Origin: a virus
Direction: 5' to 3' (one strand)
Length of the DNA stretch: 39,122 nucleotides
Virus record (IMG/VR): IMGVR_UViG_3300028553_000074
Location: 1 to 39,122 of that record
Below the pieces are notes generated by a model. It had not been told where the DNA came from, searched no databases, and saw only the letters and a program-made list of their open reading frames with translations. Every line of letters starts with the position of its first letter. The first letter of the stretch is position 1. Positions 1 through 8,700 of this stretch are shown here, piece by piece. The position numbers and the translations under genes are program-made.

Positions 1-727
1 CATGTTCGTCACCAACGTAAGTGGCAGTACCTGAAACAGTTGCTTGGTTGAATGTGAATTCAGTTGAAGCAAGAGTTGCAAGTGAGAGCAAGATTTCTTG
101 GTCGATTTCAGCAGTGATTTCTTGTGCAAGAGCAGCCATGATTTCTGCTTCTACGTCGATACCGTGCTGTGATTGTGCGTCCTGTGCAGCTTCGAAAGTC
201 CAACGAGCTTGTAGCTTGCGTGACTTGGCTTCTACGGCCTGACGAAGGATCTGAACAGAAATCTGCTTACCACCGTTACCTTCTAGTGAAGCAGTATCAG
301 CACCAGTGTAGAAGTTAGTGCTTGTTGCATCTAGAGGAACGCGTGAGTATGCCTGTGCAATCTTGAACGGTGATAGTGCTTCTTCACCAGCAACTACTGA
401 AGTTGCTGCTGCTGAGTTATCAGTCAAGCTATTTGCATAGCGAACACGTAGAGTGTGAATCTGACCAACTGGGCCAGTCATTGGCTGAACGCCGACGAGT
501 TCGTTTGCGATAACAGTTGGCATGACACGACGAATTACTGGAAGAATAACGCGGTTAAGTGTTGCGATATTACCAGCAGTTGTAGTACCAGCTGAGCTTT
601 CAGCGAGCAACTGCTTCTTTGTATTTTCTAGCAATACGCTCATCGTTGATTTGCGATTGCCTTTCAAGCCTTCAAGCAGGGCGTCTTTAGTCTCTCCCCA
701 ACGGCTTTCTAAGAGTATTTTTGACAT
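1..727 (-). CDS. 23: major capsid protein, gp23 type (5' part; C-terminus outside window)
   Basis: This gene builds the hexameric shell of the phage head. Translating the minus strand from the ATG at 727 gives 242 open codons that run off the left edge of the window. The stretch KLQARWTFEAAQDAQ, followed by HGIDVEAEIMAALAQEI, is the conserved core pattern of T4 gp23-type capsid proteins. A Shine-Dalgarno sequence (AGGAG, complement of 737-741) lies about 9 bases before the ATG, which fixes the start. Around residues 40-43 there is LLAE followed by a small-residue stretch. That fits the L/I-x-x-E type site where the prohead protease removes the N-terminal peptide; the site is inferred. The gene follows scaffold and protease in the usual T4 order. 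Only the N-terminal half can be judged. Confidence 0.93.
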   Translation of the reverse strand, partial: MSKILLESRWGETKDALLEGLKGNRKSTMSVLLENTKKQLLAESSAGTTTAGNIATLNRVILPVIRRVMPTVIANELVGVQPMTGPVGQIHTLRVRYANSLTDNSAAATSVVAGEEALSPFKIAQAYSRVPLDATSTNFYTGADTASLEGNGGKQISVQILRQAVEAKSRKLQARWTFEAAQDAQSQHGIDVEAEIMAALAQEITAEIDQEILLSLATLASTEFTFNQATVSGTATYVGDEH

Positions 728-754
728 TATGTTATTCTCCTAAAATATGTCTAA

Positions 755-1864
755 TTAAAGCCCTGCCAGGCGCTTAATATCGATTACATTATCTGTGTCA
801 TACGAATCGATTTCTTCAATTTTCTTGGCAGCTTTATTACCAGTAGCTTCTCCAATAACAGATTCATTCAAAGTCTTCTTCATTGAAGTTGGCTGTGTTG
901 AACCGTTATTAAGGACTGCTGGCAAATACTTATCGAATGCGGCAGACAGTTTTGGTGTCTGGACGCTTTCTAGTAAAGTCTTCATTACTGAGGCCTTCTC
1001 AGCATTCAGAGTTCCTAGGAGCTTGCCTAGTTCTCTTTCACGATGAGTTGATTCCTTGATAATTCTGACTTCACGATCCTTGCTTTCAACCAACTTAGTT
1101 GTTTCTGACAATCTATATTTGGCTTCGGCAAGTTGACGGTCTTTGTATGCAAGTGCCTTCATCACCTTACGAGTCTCTGCCTTATCATTTAGATGAGTTA
1201 CAGAGAATTCGCTTGCGAATGATTCAAAGATCCTGCGACCGAAATTGTTTTCTTTGGCGAGCTTGATATCTTCCTTAAGCTGAGATAACTCAGCCTTGAG
1301 ATGTGATGTGACGACTGAACTGACTCTCTTTGCGCTTTCTGCAATGAATCTTGCTTTGAGTGCATTAAGTTGCTTGCGGCCTTCAGTAACGAGCTTGACT
1401 TTAGCTTCCACAACTGCTTGTCTATCTTGAGAGAACTCTTTGATTTCACGAGCTAAAGCATGAACAATGAATTGTTCTAGCTTCTTGTTGTTTTCTGTCT
1501 GAAGCTGGCGATCAGAACGCAATTCTCTGATTTCTTCGGCTAGTTTAGTAACCATGAAGTCATTGAACTTTGTTGCATTTTCGCGTAGCTTTAATTGAGC
1601 TTTTACACGGTCGTCGTTCATTGCTTTTCTTTCAGATGCAAATTCTGCAATTTCTTCTGAAAGATTTTCTGTCATCATCTTATCAAGGGCTTCGACCATC
1701 ACGCTACGATCATGCTCGTAGCGATTAGCAAACTCCTCATGGAGTTCTGCACGAATCTCATTGCGAGCTTCATTTAACTTAGCTTCCCAGGCTTCATTTA
1801 ACTGAACCCCGATATCTTCGTTAATAAGGCCGCTTTCGAGTAGTGGCTTGATAGCATCTAACAT
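755..1864 (-). CDS. 22: prohead core scaffold protein, gp22 type
   Basis: This 369-residue protein is the likely internal scaffold around which the capsid shell assembles and which the prohead protease later digests. The N-terminus (MLDAIKPLLESG, then an EAW..K motif and FANRYEHDRSVMVEALDKM) matches the opening typical of T4-like gp22 proteins. Most of the rest is charged, Glu/Lys/Arg-rich and predicted as long helices or coiled coil, as expected for a core scaffold. The C-terminus ends in DVIDIKRL-like sequence (residues about 355-369). A GGGGA Shine-Dalgarno lies 8 bases before the ATG. It sits between the protease and the major capsid gene, the same place as in T4. Sites of the I/L-x-E kind (for example VIGE) could be protease cuts; this is inference. 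Confidence 0.88.
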   Translation of the reverse strand: MLDAIKPLLESGLINEDIGVQLNEAWEAKLNEARNEIRAELHEEFANRYEHDRSVMVEALDKMMTENLSEEIAEFASERKAMNDDRVKAQLKLRENATKFNDFMVTKLAEEIRELRSDRQLQTENNKKLEQFIVHALAREIKEFSQDRQAVVEAKVKLVTEGRKQLNALKARFIAESAKRVSSVVTSHLKAELSQLKEDIKLAKENNFGRRIFESFASEFSVTHLNDKAETRKVMKALAYKDRQLAEAKYRLSETTKLVESKDREVRIIKESTHRERELGKLLGTLNAEKASVMKTLLESVQTPKLSAAFDKYLPAVLNNGSTQPTSMKKTLNESVIGEATGNKAAKKIEEIDSYDTDNVIDIKRLAGL

Positions 1865-1879
1865 GCTTTAATCCCCTTA

Positions 1880-2518
1880 TTATAATTTGAGTTCTGAGAT
1901 GAGACGTTTTACTTCTGCACCTAAGAATCTCTGTACTTTTCTGTCGCCGCCCGCTTCCTTAGCAATCTCAAGGATTTTATGACCATGCTTCATATTCATG
2001 ACGCCTTCATAAATTGCCTTAGGGTATGCGTTTGGTGCGCTTGGTTGAGCTACGATGTCTACAGTGATTATTTCAAAATCACTGACGCGGCCATCCACAT
2101 CGTTTACATTACCTGATCCACGACTGGATACGCCTAGTTTGACTCCTGATTCCAACATAGTCTTTACGAGTTGACCCATTGGAGTTGGGAGAATTTTCAG
2201 TTTCCCGAAACCATTGGGACCGTCCATCCACATACGAGTGATCATATGAGATACACGGTCCAAATTAATCTTTAAATCATCTGGGTGATCTACTTCACCC
2301 AACACCGAATAACCTTCTTCAATCTGCTTATTCAATGTATCTACTGCTGCTTGAATTTCATTGACGGGGTAAACACGCTCATTTGCGTTCTTTACCCCGC
2401 CTTGAATGAAAATCCCCTTCATATATAGGGTCTTTAGCTTGTCGTCGCCTTCTGTTACGGACTCGACAATCAACCCCGCCTTATCGAAGGTTAGATTTTC
2501 CCTAAGATACAAAGCCAT
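1880..2518 (-). CDS. 21: prohead core protease, gp21 type
   Basis: This 212-residue protein is the likely serine protease that cuts scaffold and capsid proteins during head maturation. The family signature is visible: GEVDHPDD around residues 74-81, with H78 as probable catalytic histidine, and GVSSRGSG around 129-136, with S131 or S132 as nucleophile. The later DFEIITVDIVAQPSAP stretch (about 147-161) is also conserved in T4-type prohead proteases. Length equals that of T4 gp21 (about 212). A GAG Shine-Dalgarno-like sequence precedes the ATG. It is placed between the acidic core protein and the scaffold, as in T4. The protease is probably inactive until enclosed in the prohead; that is family knowledge, not seen here. 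Confidence 0.93.
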   Translation of the reverse strand: MALYLRENLTFDKAGLIVESVTEGDDKLKTLYMKGIFIQGGVKNANERVYPVNEIQAAVDTLNKQIEEGYSVLGEVDHPDDLKINLDRVSHMITRMWMDGPNGFGKLKILPTPMGQLVKTMLESGVKLGVSSRGSGNVNDVDGRVSDFEIITVDIVAQPSAPNAYPKAIYEGVMNMKHGHKILEIAKEAGGDRKVQRFLGAEVKRLISELKL

Positions 2519-2534
2519 TTGTTCTCAGATTCCC

Positions 2535-3386
2535 TTAACGTGCTGGTCTACGAGCAGGTCTACGTGACTCTGCTACTGGACTCTTGGTGCCCGATGCTCC
2601 GTCTTTTGAGACAGGCTTTGGAGTCTTGTCTAGATCGAGGCCGCGATGCCCTGGTGCATTCTTGAACTTGCCTGCACCTGGAAGATTGCCTTCTCCCTTT
2701 GAATATGCATTGCTCGGAGCCTTCGGACCATTTGGAGCAGATTCAGTGTTGCCTGCAAATCTTACTGGCTTGCTTGCCATTCCTGCTTGACCTGCGTTAG
2801 CTGCCGAACCTACTGCACTTTTATTTTGTACACCGTTGTCACCGTGAGTTACAGAAACTTTCTGAAGCTGTACAGCTTCCATCATTGCTTCTTCGTCATC
2901 TTCTTCGTCATCGCCACCGAAGTCTTCATCACCGGCGCCCATCATTGCTTCATCGTCGCCTTCGTCACCGAAGTCGCCGCCGCCCATGATTTCTTCAAAC
3001 TCAGCCATCAATTGGTCAAGCTTGTCTTCGATGCGGATTACTGCATCTTCAACTTCTTCGTGTTCATAATCTTCGCCTTCGTCATTGTCCATTTCCATGT
3101 CATGAGTAAGGTCTTGTCCTGCTTCTTCAGCGTCATCATCAAAGTCAATGTCAGCTTCGTCATCGTCTTCCATAACGCCTGATTCTTCAGCATTGATTTC
3201 GTCAAGTAGATCACCTGTTTGGCCGCCCATATTTTCTTCCATAGAATCGTCCATGTCGTCGGCCATAATTGACTCGAAGATTTCACGAGACTTTTCAACG
3301 ACGATTTCGTGGAATAGTTCACGGGCCTGATCTACGTCCTCATTGATGATGAGATCGTGTAGTTGCGAAAATTTTCTAATATCCAT
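2535..3386 (-). CDS. acidic prohead core / head assembly protein (gp67/gp68 position)
   Basis: A 283-residue protein of strikingly uneven composition. Residues 1-45 form an ordinary helical domain. Residues about 45-170 are extremely acidic (runs such as DDDEADIDFDDD and GGDDEEDDEEAMM), interrupted by a short helical segment VEDAVIRIEDKLDQLMAEF. The last 110 residues are Gly/Asn/Ala/Lys-rich and end in a basic tail RRPARRPAR. The polar acidic and basic split suits a core protein that binds capsid or DNA and is degraded on maturation. Position between portal and protease equals T4 genes 67/68, but no direct sequence match to them can be claimed. AGGAG lies 10 bases before the ATG. Confidence 0.7.
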   Translation of the reverse strand: MDIRKFSQLHDLIINEDVDQARELFHEIVVEKSREIFESIMADDMDDSMEENMGGQTGDLLDEINAEESGVMEDDDEADIDFDDDAEEAGQDLTHDMEMDNDEGEDYEHEEVEDAVIRIEDKLDQLMAEFEEIMGGGDFGDEGDDEAMMGAGDEDFGGDDEEDDEEAMMEAVQLQKVSVTHGDNGVQNKSAVGSAANAGQAGMASKPVRFAGNTESAPNGPKAPSNAYSKGEGNLPGAGKFKNAPGHRGLDLDKTPKPVSKDGASGTKSPVAESRRPARRPAR

Positions 3387-3504
3387 TGATTTGTTTCTCC
3401 TGATATAAATGGCTTTGTATAAATTACTTATGCCGTAGTCAGGAAAACGTCGGATTAACTACTAGTTTTTTACGTTTCGGTTAACGAAATGGATTTACGT
3501 AGGA

Positions 3505-3738
3505 TTAGATTGAAGGGCCGCCGGCATCACCTGCAGCCGGTGCACCGTATTGTTTCTTTACTTTCTTAAGATATGTGGTACGTTCGTAGTTTCTAACGTC
3601 AAGCATTCGACGCAATTTGCGGATTTGCTTTAGTGTTAGTTTGGTTTTGCGGGATGTTCGATACACAGGTCTGCTATTGTCAGAATTGACATCTTGCATT
3701 CCTTGAACGGGCGGGTCAAACATCTCTAGCAGTCGCAT
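3505..3738 (-). CDS. small basic protein between portal and prohead core genes
   Basis: A 77-residue protein rich in Lys and Arg, centred on TLKQIRKLRRMLDVRNYERTTYLKKVKKQYG (about residues 36-66, quoted in part as LKQIRKLRRML). This looks like a helix pair that could bind nucleic acid or the acidic core protein. The C-terminus is a Gly/Ala/Pro tail. No catalytic motif is visible and the family is not recognised. Its place between portal and the acidic core protein makes a head-assembly role likely (gp67/68 neighbourhood). It has no clear Shine-Dalgarno; the ATG lies 4 bases after the stop of the upstream membrane protein, so translational coupling is probable. Confidence 0.6.
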   Translation of the reverse strand: MRLLEMFDPPVQGMQDVNSDNSRPVYRTSRKTKLTLKQIRKLRRMLDVRNYERTTYLKKVKKQYGAPAAGDAGGPSI

Positions 3739-3742
3739 AAGA

Positions 3743-3940
3743 TTATTTATCTTTCTGTGATTTATAATCTACCAAAAAGCCAATTGCAACCACGACATGC
3801 ATACCCAACGAAGCTATCAGCATATGAATGTCTTTATAGATTCCCATATGCATACTTAAATGCACATGTCCTACTATCCAAAATGGAATAGCTAAGTTTT
3901 GCGAAATCCATACCAAAAGGAATTTGACAAAACTTAGCAT
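3743..3940 (-). CDS. small two-segment membrane protein
   Basis: A 65-residue hydrophobic protein. Two probable membrane-spanning stretches are visible: about residues 4-25 (FVKFLLVWISQNLAIPFWIVG) and about 38-57 (DIHMLIASLGMHVVVAIGFLV). A His/Met-rich loop HVHLSMHMG lies between them and a charged DYKSQKDK tail follows. The ATG lies 3 bases after the portal stop codon, there is no Shine-Dalgarno, and the spacing implies coupling to portal translation. The family is not recognised. Being co-transcribed with portal, it could anchor the prohead initiation complex to the inner membrane, where T4-like proheads begin. That function is only an inference. Confidence 0.5.
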   Translation of the reverse strand: MLSFVKFLLVWISQNLAIPFWIVGHVHLSMHMGIYKDIHMLIASLGMHVVVAIGFLVDYKSQKDK

Positions 3941-3943
3941 TTG

Positions 3944-5740
3944 TTAGATTTGCATAGCGCCAGCTGCGCCGCCGCCTACGGGACCTGCACCAGCACCTGC
4001 TGCTGCTGCACCCTCTGGTCCTGCAACAGGGCCTGCGGTTTCAGGTGAGCCTGGCTCTTGTTCCATTTCTGCATTTTCAAGTTCGTCAGCAGTATCAGAG
4101 TCTGCTTGGAAGTCTCCAGTAGATACACCAATGTTTCTGAGATCAGAACCTTTAGGGTCTTGTACTACGTCTTCAGCATTTTCTTCTAACCAAAGCTGCT
4201 CATTCTTCTTGATTTCTTCTTCACTCAGTCCTAAGAATCTTTCGAGTGCAAAACGCTTTGAGATATAAGGGAACGCCTCCATGCTAGCAAACGTTGATAC
4301 TCTTGCGTTGTCCAGTTCACTCTGTCGATATGCAGCAAAGTTCTGAGGTGGATTGAACGTAATCTGGAATAAGCCAGTATCAATATTGAAACCTCTCCAG
4401 CGCAAGAACAGCTTGAATTCTTCATCAAGCTTCATAGCCATGTAGTTTTGTAGTCTTTCACAATACTGATTGAATCTGAATTCTTGAATCATCGCAGTAC
4501 CGACACGCCCGTCACTTAGTGGTGTGGTGTTATCATCTGGTCCAGTTGGCAAGTATGATGAAGGTACACGAAGACCACGAGCAAGACGATTGTTGAAGTA
4601 TTTCAAGTCATCGATTTCACCAAGATTCTGGCCGCCAGGAAGAACTTCGACTGATGATCCGCGACCTTCAGCAGTGACCGGGAAGAAGTAATCTTCGTTC
4701 ATTGATAGTGGATTGTACGAAGCATCAACGATTGACTGTCCACCGTATACTGAGGGAATTCTTCGTTGGTGAATCTCGTTCTTAACCCGCTCAACGAATG
4801 CCATTGCTAAGTGAGATGGCATGTTGCCAACATCGATCTTGAACATTCTACGTTCAGGAGCACGTTGTACACGATAGATAAGAACAGCGTCTTCTAGAAG
4901 TTCTTTCTGCTTGTAAACTTTAAAGATGTTCTCTAGAATCGATTGACCGAATGGCCAGAATCTATCAAGCCCTTCAGTAAGTGACAAGTGAACGATATGC
5001 TTTGCATCTACTGCTGATTCAGACTGACCCAAAGTAAATCTTGAACCAGATGTGTTATAGGGCATTGCAGGAACAGTATAGGGTGTGTTTGTTCCGCCGC
5101 CGCTGCCACCTAATCCAGTTGCTGGGTTAGCAGCAAAGTCAGTATTGGTTTTCTGTGCTACTGATAAGTTCTGTAGATTGATGTTGATATCTTTGATGAC
5201 ATACTGTTCCGGTTGCTTGCCTTCAGATTCATTAACAATAACCTTGATGACTTTTACCATATCAACCCAGTATAGCTTGAAGTTTTCTGGGTCACGGACA
5301 AAGACTTGGTCACCGTACTTTACAACGTTACGGAAAATCTTGAACATACGACCATCGAATTCATTAAGCTTGCACCACTGTTGTAGCTGCTTAGTGAGCA
5401 GTTCTACTTCACGCGGAGTAGGGTCATCTTTGTATTCGAAAGAGAACGGAGTCTTGTTGTGTTCGTTGCGCTGAGTGGAGAATTCTGCAAGAATGTCTAG
5501 ACACGCATTGATCTCAGCATCAACGTCCATCATCTCGTATTGATTATAACGTTCGATACGATTTGGGTGACCGGTATATACTTCCGGTAGTCTGGACATG
5601 TAGTTCTTATATCCAAACTCAGTACTGTTATACCCATCCTGAGTACCAGGTGAGTTATTCCAAGCTCCGGCGTTACTGTTCATGCCAGAGATCGGACTAG
5701 ATATACCGCTCTTGTTTAGGAATTTCTTCTTGTATGACAT
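3944..5740 (-). CDS. 20: portal vertex protein, gp20 type
   Basis: This 598-residue protein forms the dodecameric ring through which DNA enters the head and to which the tail joins. Conserved gp20 features are present: an N-terminal region with MSRLPEVYTGHPNRIERYNQYEMM, the EINACLDILAEF helix, DQVFVRD, the LLEDAVLIYRVQRAPERR segment with F.IDVGNMP following, and the YFFPVTAEGRGSSVEVLPGG stretch, then the RLARGLRVPSSYL region. T4 gp20 is 524 residues. The extra length is mostly a C-terminal Glu-rich then Gly/Ala/Pro-rich tail (from about 545). The AGG six bases before the ATG supports the start. It heads the head-gene operon. Confidence 0.95.
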   Translation of the reverse strand: MSYKKKFLNKSGISSPISGMNSNAGAWNNSPGTQDGYNSTEFGYKNYMSRLPEVYTGHPNRIERYNQYEMMDVDAEINACLDILAEFSTQRNEHNKTPFSFEYKDDPTPREVELLTKQLQQWCKLNEFDGRMFKIFRNVVKYGDQVFVRDPENFKLYWVDMVKVIKVIVNESEGKQPEQYVIKDININLQNLSVAQKTNTDFAANPATGLGGSGGGTNTPYTVPAMPYNTSGSRFTLGQSESAVDAKHIVHLSLTEGLDRFWPFGQSILENIFKVYKQKELLEDAVLIYRVQRAPERRMFKIDVGNMPSHLAMAFVERVKNEIHQRRIPSVYGGQSIVDASYNPLSMNEDYFFPVTAEGRGSSVEVLPGGQNLGEIDDLKYFNNRLARGLRVPSSYLPTGPDDNTTPLSDGRVGTAMIQEFRFNQYCERLQNYMAMKLDEEFKLFLRWRGFNIDTGLFQITFNPPQNFAAYRQSELDNARVSTFASMEAFPYISKRFALERFLGLSEEEIKKNEQLWLEENAEDVVQDPKGSDLRNIGVSTGDFQADSDTADELENAEMEQEPGSPETAGPVAGPEGAAAAGAGAGPVGGGAAGAMQI

Positions 5741-5764
5741 AGGTACCTGTTCTCTTATCGTAGT

Positions 5765-5772
5765 CTATTTAG
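5765..5772 (-). promoter_or_regulatory. possible late promoter -10 element before portal gene
   Basis: On the minus strand this reads CTAAATAG, about 24 bases before the portal ATG. It shares the TAAATA core with T4-type late promoters (TATAAATA). It overlaps the stop region of the upstream giant gene. The weak match makes it a suggestion only. Confidence 0.25.
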
Positions 5773-5774
5773 TG

Positions 5775-8700
5775 TCAAAGCACCTGTTTCAACAACTTCT
5801 TCTGAACTTGATCAGTGCTTTCTATCTTGTTGACTACACTATCAAACTTCGCAGACAATGCATAAATCATTTCTTTGCTGATTCCGACTGTTTTTTTAGG
5901 AATACCAGTAGTAGAAGTTGGTTTAGGAACAGCCTTGACACTCTTACGTTGCAAGTCTTTTGCTACAGCCTCTGCGCTGGTTGAAGCTAGTTTAGAAAGA
6001 ATTGAGTTGGAGTCGATTGGAATTATTAATTCAGTGCCGTGCAGTTCGATCGGGTATCCGGTTGAAGGACCTGACATTATTCCACCGTCTCTTGCCTGCA
6101 AGCTTCTCACAAAATCACTTCTGGATGTTAAACTATTGTTGCTGCCGACACCTGCATAGTAACTTCTACCATTTGGCATCGGCAAACTTGCCCACTCTTT
6201 TGCAAGATTATTTGCATATTGATCTACACCGAGTCTGCCGGATCGGAATCTCTCTCTGCCGCGCACATTCATCAGGTAAACCGCTGCCTTATCCTGCGTG
6301 GTTTCACTAAATTGATCATTGGGATTTACTGTTCCGGATCTGACTATGCCACCGAGAGTTCCTTTGATAATCTGATATTTTCCAAGAGCAGTTGATTCAT
6401 GTCCGTTATCCCTCATTGTATCTTGATAAGCCATTACCTGACCGACAGTCATACTGGTTAACGGAGGATCATTTTTTACCCTTCCGCCGACTAGCTTGTT
6501 ATAGTTGTTTCCTGATTCTATCCTACCTATAAAATTGAGAGCCGTGCTATCTGGACCGGGTCTAGTGAATAGACCCCTAGCAAAATCTCCTACTGCCGTA
6601 CCGACTTGCGTGACAAGTTCTCTGCCGCTATCTACTGTTCTTGCTACGGTTCTTGCTACAGGTTCTCTTAAGTTGCTAACTAAATTATTAAACCATCCTC
6701 CGCCACTGCCGCCTGAAAGCACTCCCATAGCCTTAGAGAAATTCAAGAATGCTTGTGAGTTTTCGGCCGCTTTTGGACCAACGTTTATAGCAGCAAAATT
6801 TTCGAAACTTTTGATTGGCCCATCCATCCCAAACAACATAGATAGCTTAGCTCCTGCAATTATACTAACTGCCTCTCTCAACCCCACGCCGCCTTTATAT
6901 GCTGCCATTGCACGAGAGAATTCTACAAACCCAGTTGCGTTGATACTAGTTTGTTTTGGATCAATCTTTAATTTCGAGAACTCTACGACTTGTTTTTCCG
7001 GTGGATTTGTGTTGAAGAAACTAACGGTTGCTTGTGCAAGTGAAGATGTTATTACGCTTAGTCCGTCTCCGTACCCGCTATAAGAAGCCATTGCACGAGA
7101 AAATTCTACAAATGAGTCTGAATTAATCTTTACTTTTGCCGGATCAACCTGTAACTGTGAGAACTTTTCTAAGTCTTTGTAAGGAGGGGTAGCACCAAAC
7201 AGCTTACCAATACCATCGTAATAACTTCGCATTGCGTCGGCGATTCCTGCTCCTGCTCCCAAAGCTGCCACTGCTGCCATAGCCTTAGCATATGCCATCA
7301 GAGATGCACCGTTGTCTTCAATTTTCTTTCTATCGAGGTTAACTGCTTGTAGTCGGAACAGCATTTCAGATGCTTGAGTTAGAGGGTCTTTGTCACCGGT
7401 GAAAAATCTTATGATAGTACCAAACGCTTGAGCCATTGTTCCCGCGCCCATCGCCAGAATGCCGATACCTAGCCCTGCCATACCTAGCCCTGCCTGTTGT
7501 AGATTTTTACCATCAAGATCATTAAATGCTTTTAGACCATTCGCTAGAGACGGAAGTGCTTTTCCGATGACTGCGACTGCACCTGCTATACCTGCACCGA
7601 AAGAAGCAATTGCAGTTGCTAATGCAGCCGCACCTAAGATAACCTGCGGGCCAGCTTTACCCGCATTTGACAACGCACTAGCGACAGATTGCAATGACGC
7701 ACCGAATCCTCCAGGTTTACCAACTTGTGCTGGGCCTCCTCCAGTAAGTTTAGCAATCCTTGCGCTTCTGGCTCCGCCTCTTAGAGGTCTACCGTTTTTA
7801 TCTAATAGTTGATCTTCTGCGATTTCTGCTACACTTGCGGCTGCTCCTGCGGCTGCTCCCCCGCGACCTAACAAGGCTTGTAGGCCTTTAGCTGCTACTA
7901 TAGTACCTAGTGCGATTGCTGCTGCTGACACCGCACCCATCAGTAATAAATTTTTGTTGAGAAATTTATCAATGAATGCTTTAATTGAGTCCGGTCCTTC
8001 AAGCAGGGCCGATTGTACATCAAGCAGGGCGTTTTGCACCTTACCTTGTACCTCACGCTCAACCGAGCGAGCCGTTTCAACGCTATTGGCTAGCGTGTCT
8101 GTATCTTCTTCGCTTTTAGCAGTAGCTTCGGCTAAGATTCTTGCAAAATCTTTTGATACGTCTATCCCTTGACGCCTCATCATAGCGCCCACTACTTGTT
8201 CTTCAGCTCCTACCTTTTTACCGAATTCGGATCCTAGCACCTCAAAAGCTACACTAAACGCTTCTGCATTTGCAGATATAGCACTATCTAGTTTTTCAGA
8301 GTACGCTAATAAGTCTGCTTGTGCGTTAGCTGATGTCTTCAATCCTTGAGTGAAGGATAGAGGATCAGATCCTCCCCTCATTTGTAGCATTGCTAAACCG
8401 GAAGTGAGCGAATCATAGTATCCAGTACGCATTACCCTTGCCATCTGGTTTGCTTTGTCTGGGCCATACAACGCAGTATATGTCTCAATCATTTTCTTGC
8501 GGTTGTCTTGTTCAAGCTTTAATGCAGCAGCCTCGCTGTGCCGACCCTCGTCCTGTAGCTTTCGTATTTTGGCATTTTCAGCCATAGTTGCAACCTGTTC
8601 TTCAAACACCAGTTGAACTTGATTTATTTCTTCTTGCAACGCATCAGCAGATTTACCAGTAAGAGATGACAACACCGTCATGTTCTTCGCATAAACAAGC

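Noticed and set aside
2787-3182. 131-codon Phe/Val-rich plus-strand frame
   Set aside because: Antisense to the very acidic part of the prohead core gene; GAN codons read backwards give TTC/NTC codons.
3440-3480. Terminator after the small basic protein on the minus strand
   Set aside because: A TTTCG/CGAAA hairpin exists, but on the minus strand it is followed by A-rich, not T-rich, sequence.
3744-3751. Late promoter octamer GATAAATA on the minus strand before the small basic protein
   Set aside because: It forms the last codons and stop of the membrane protein gene and lies 5 bases from the next ATG; chance is likely, although the sequence match is exact.
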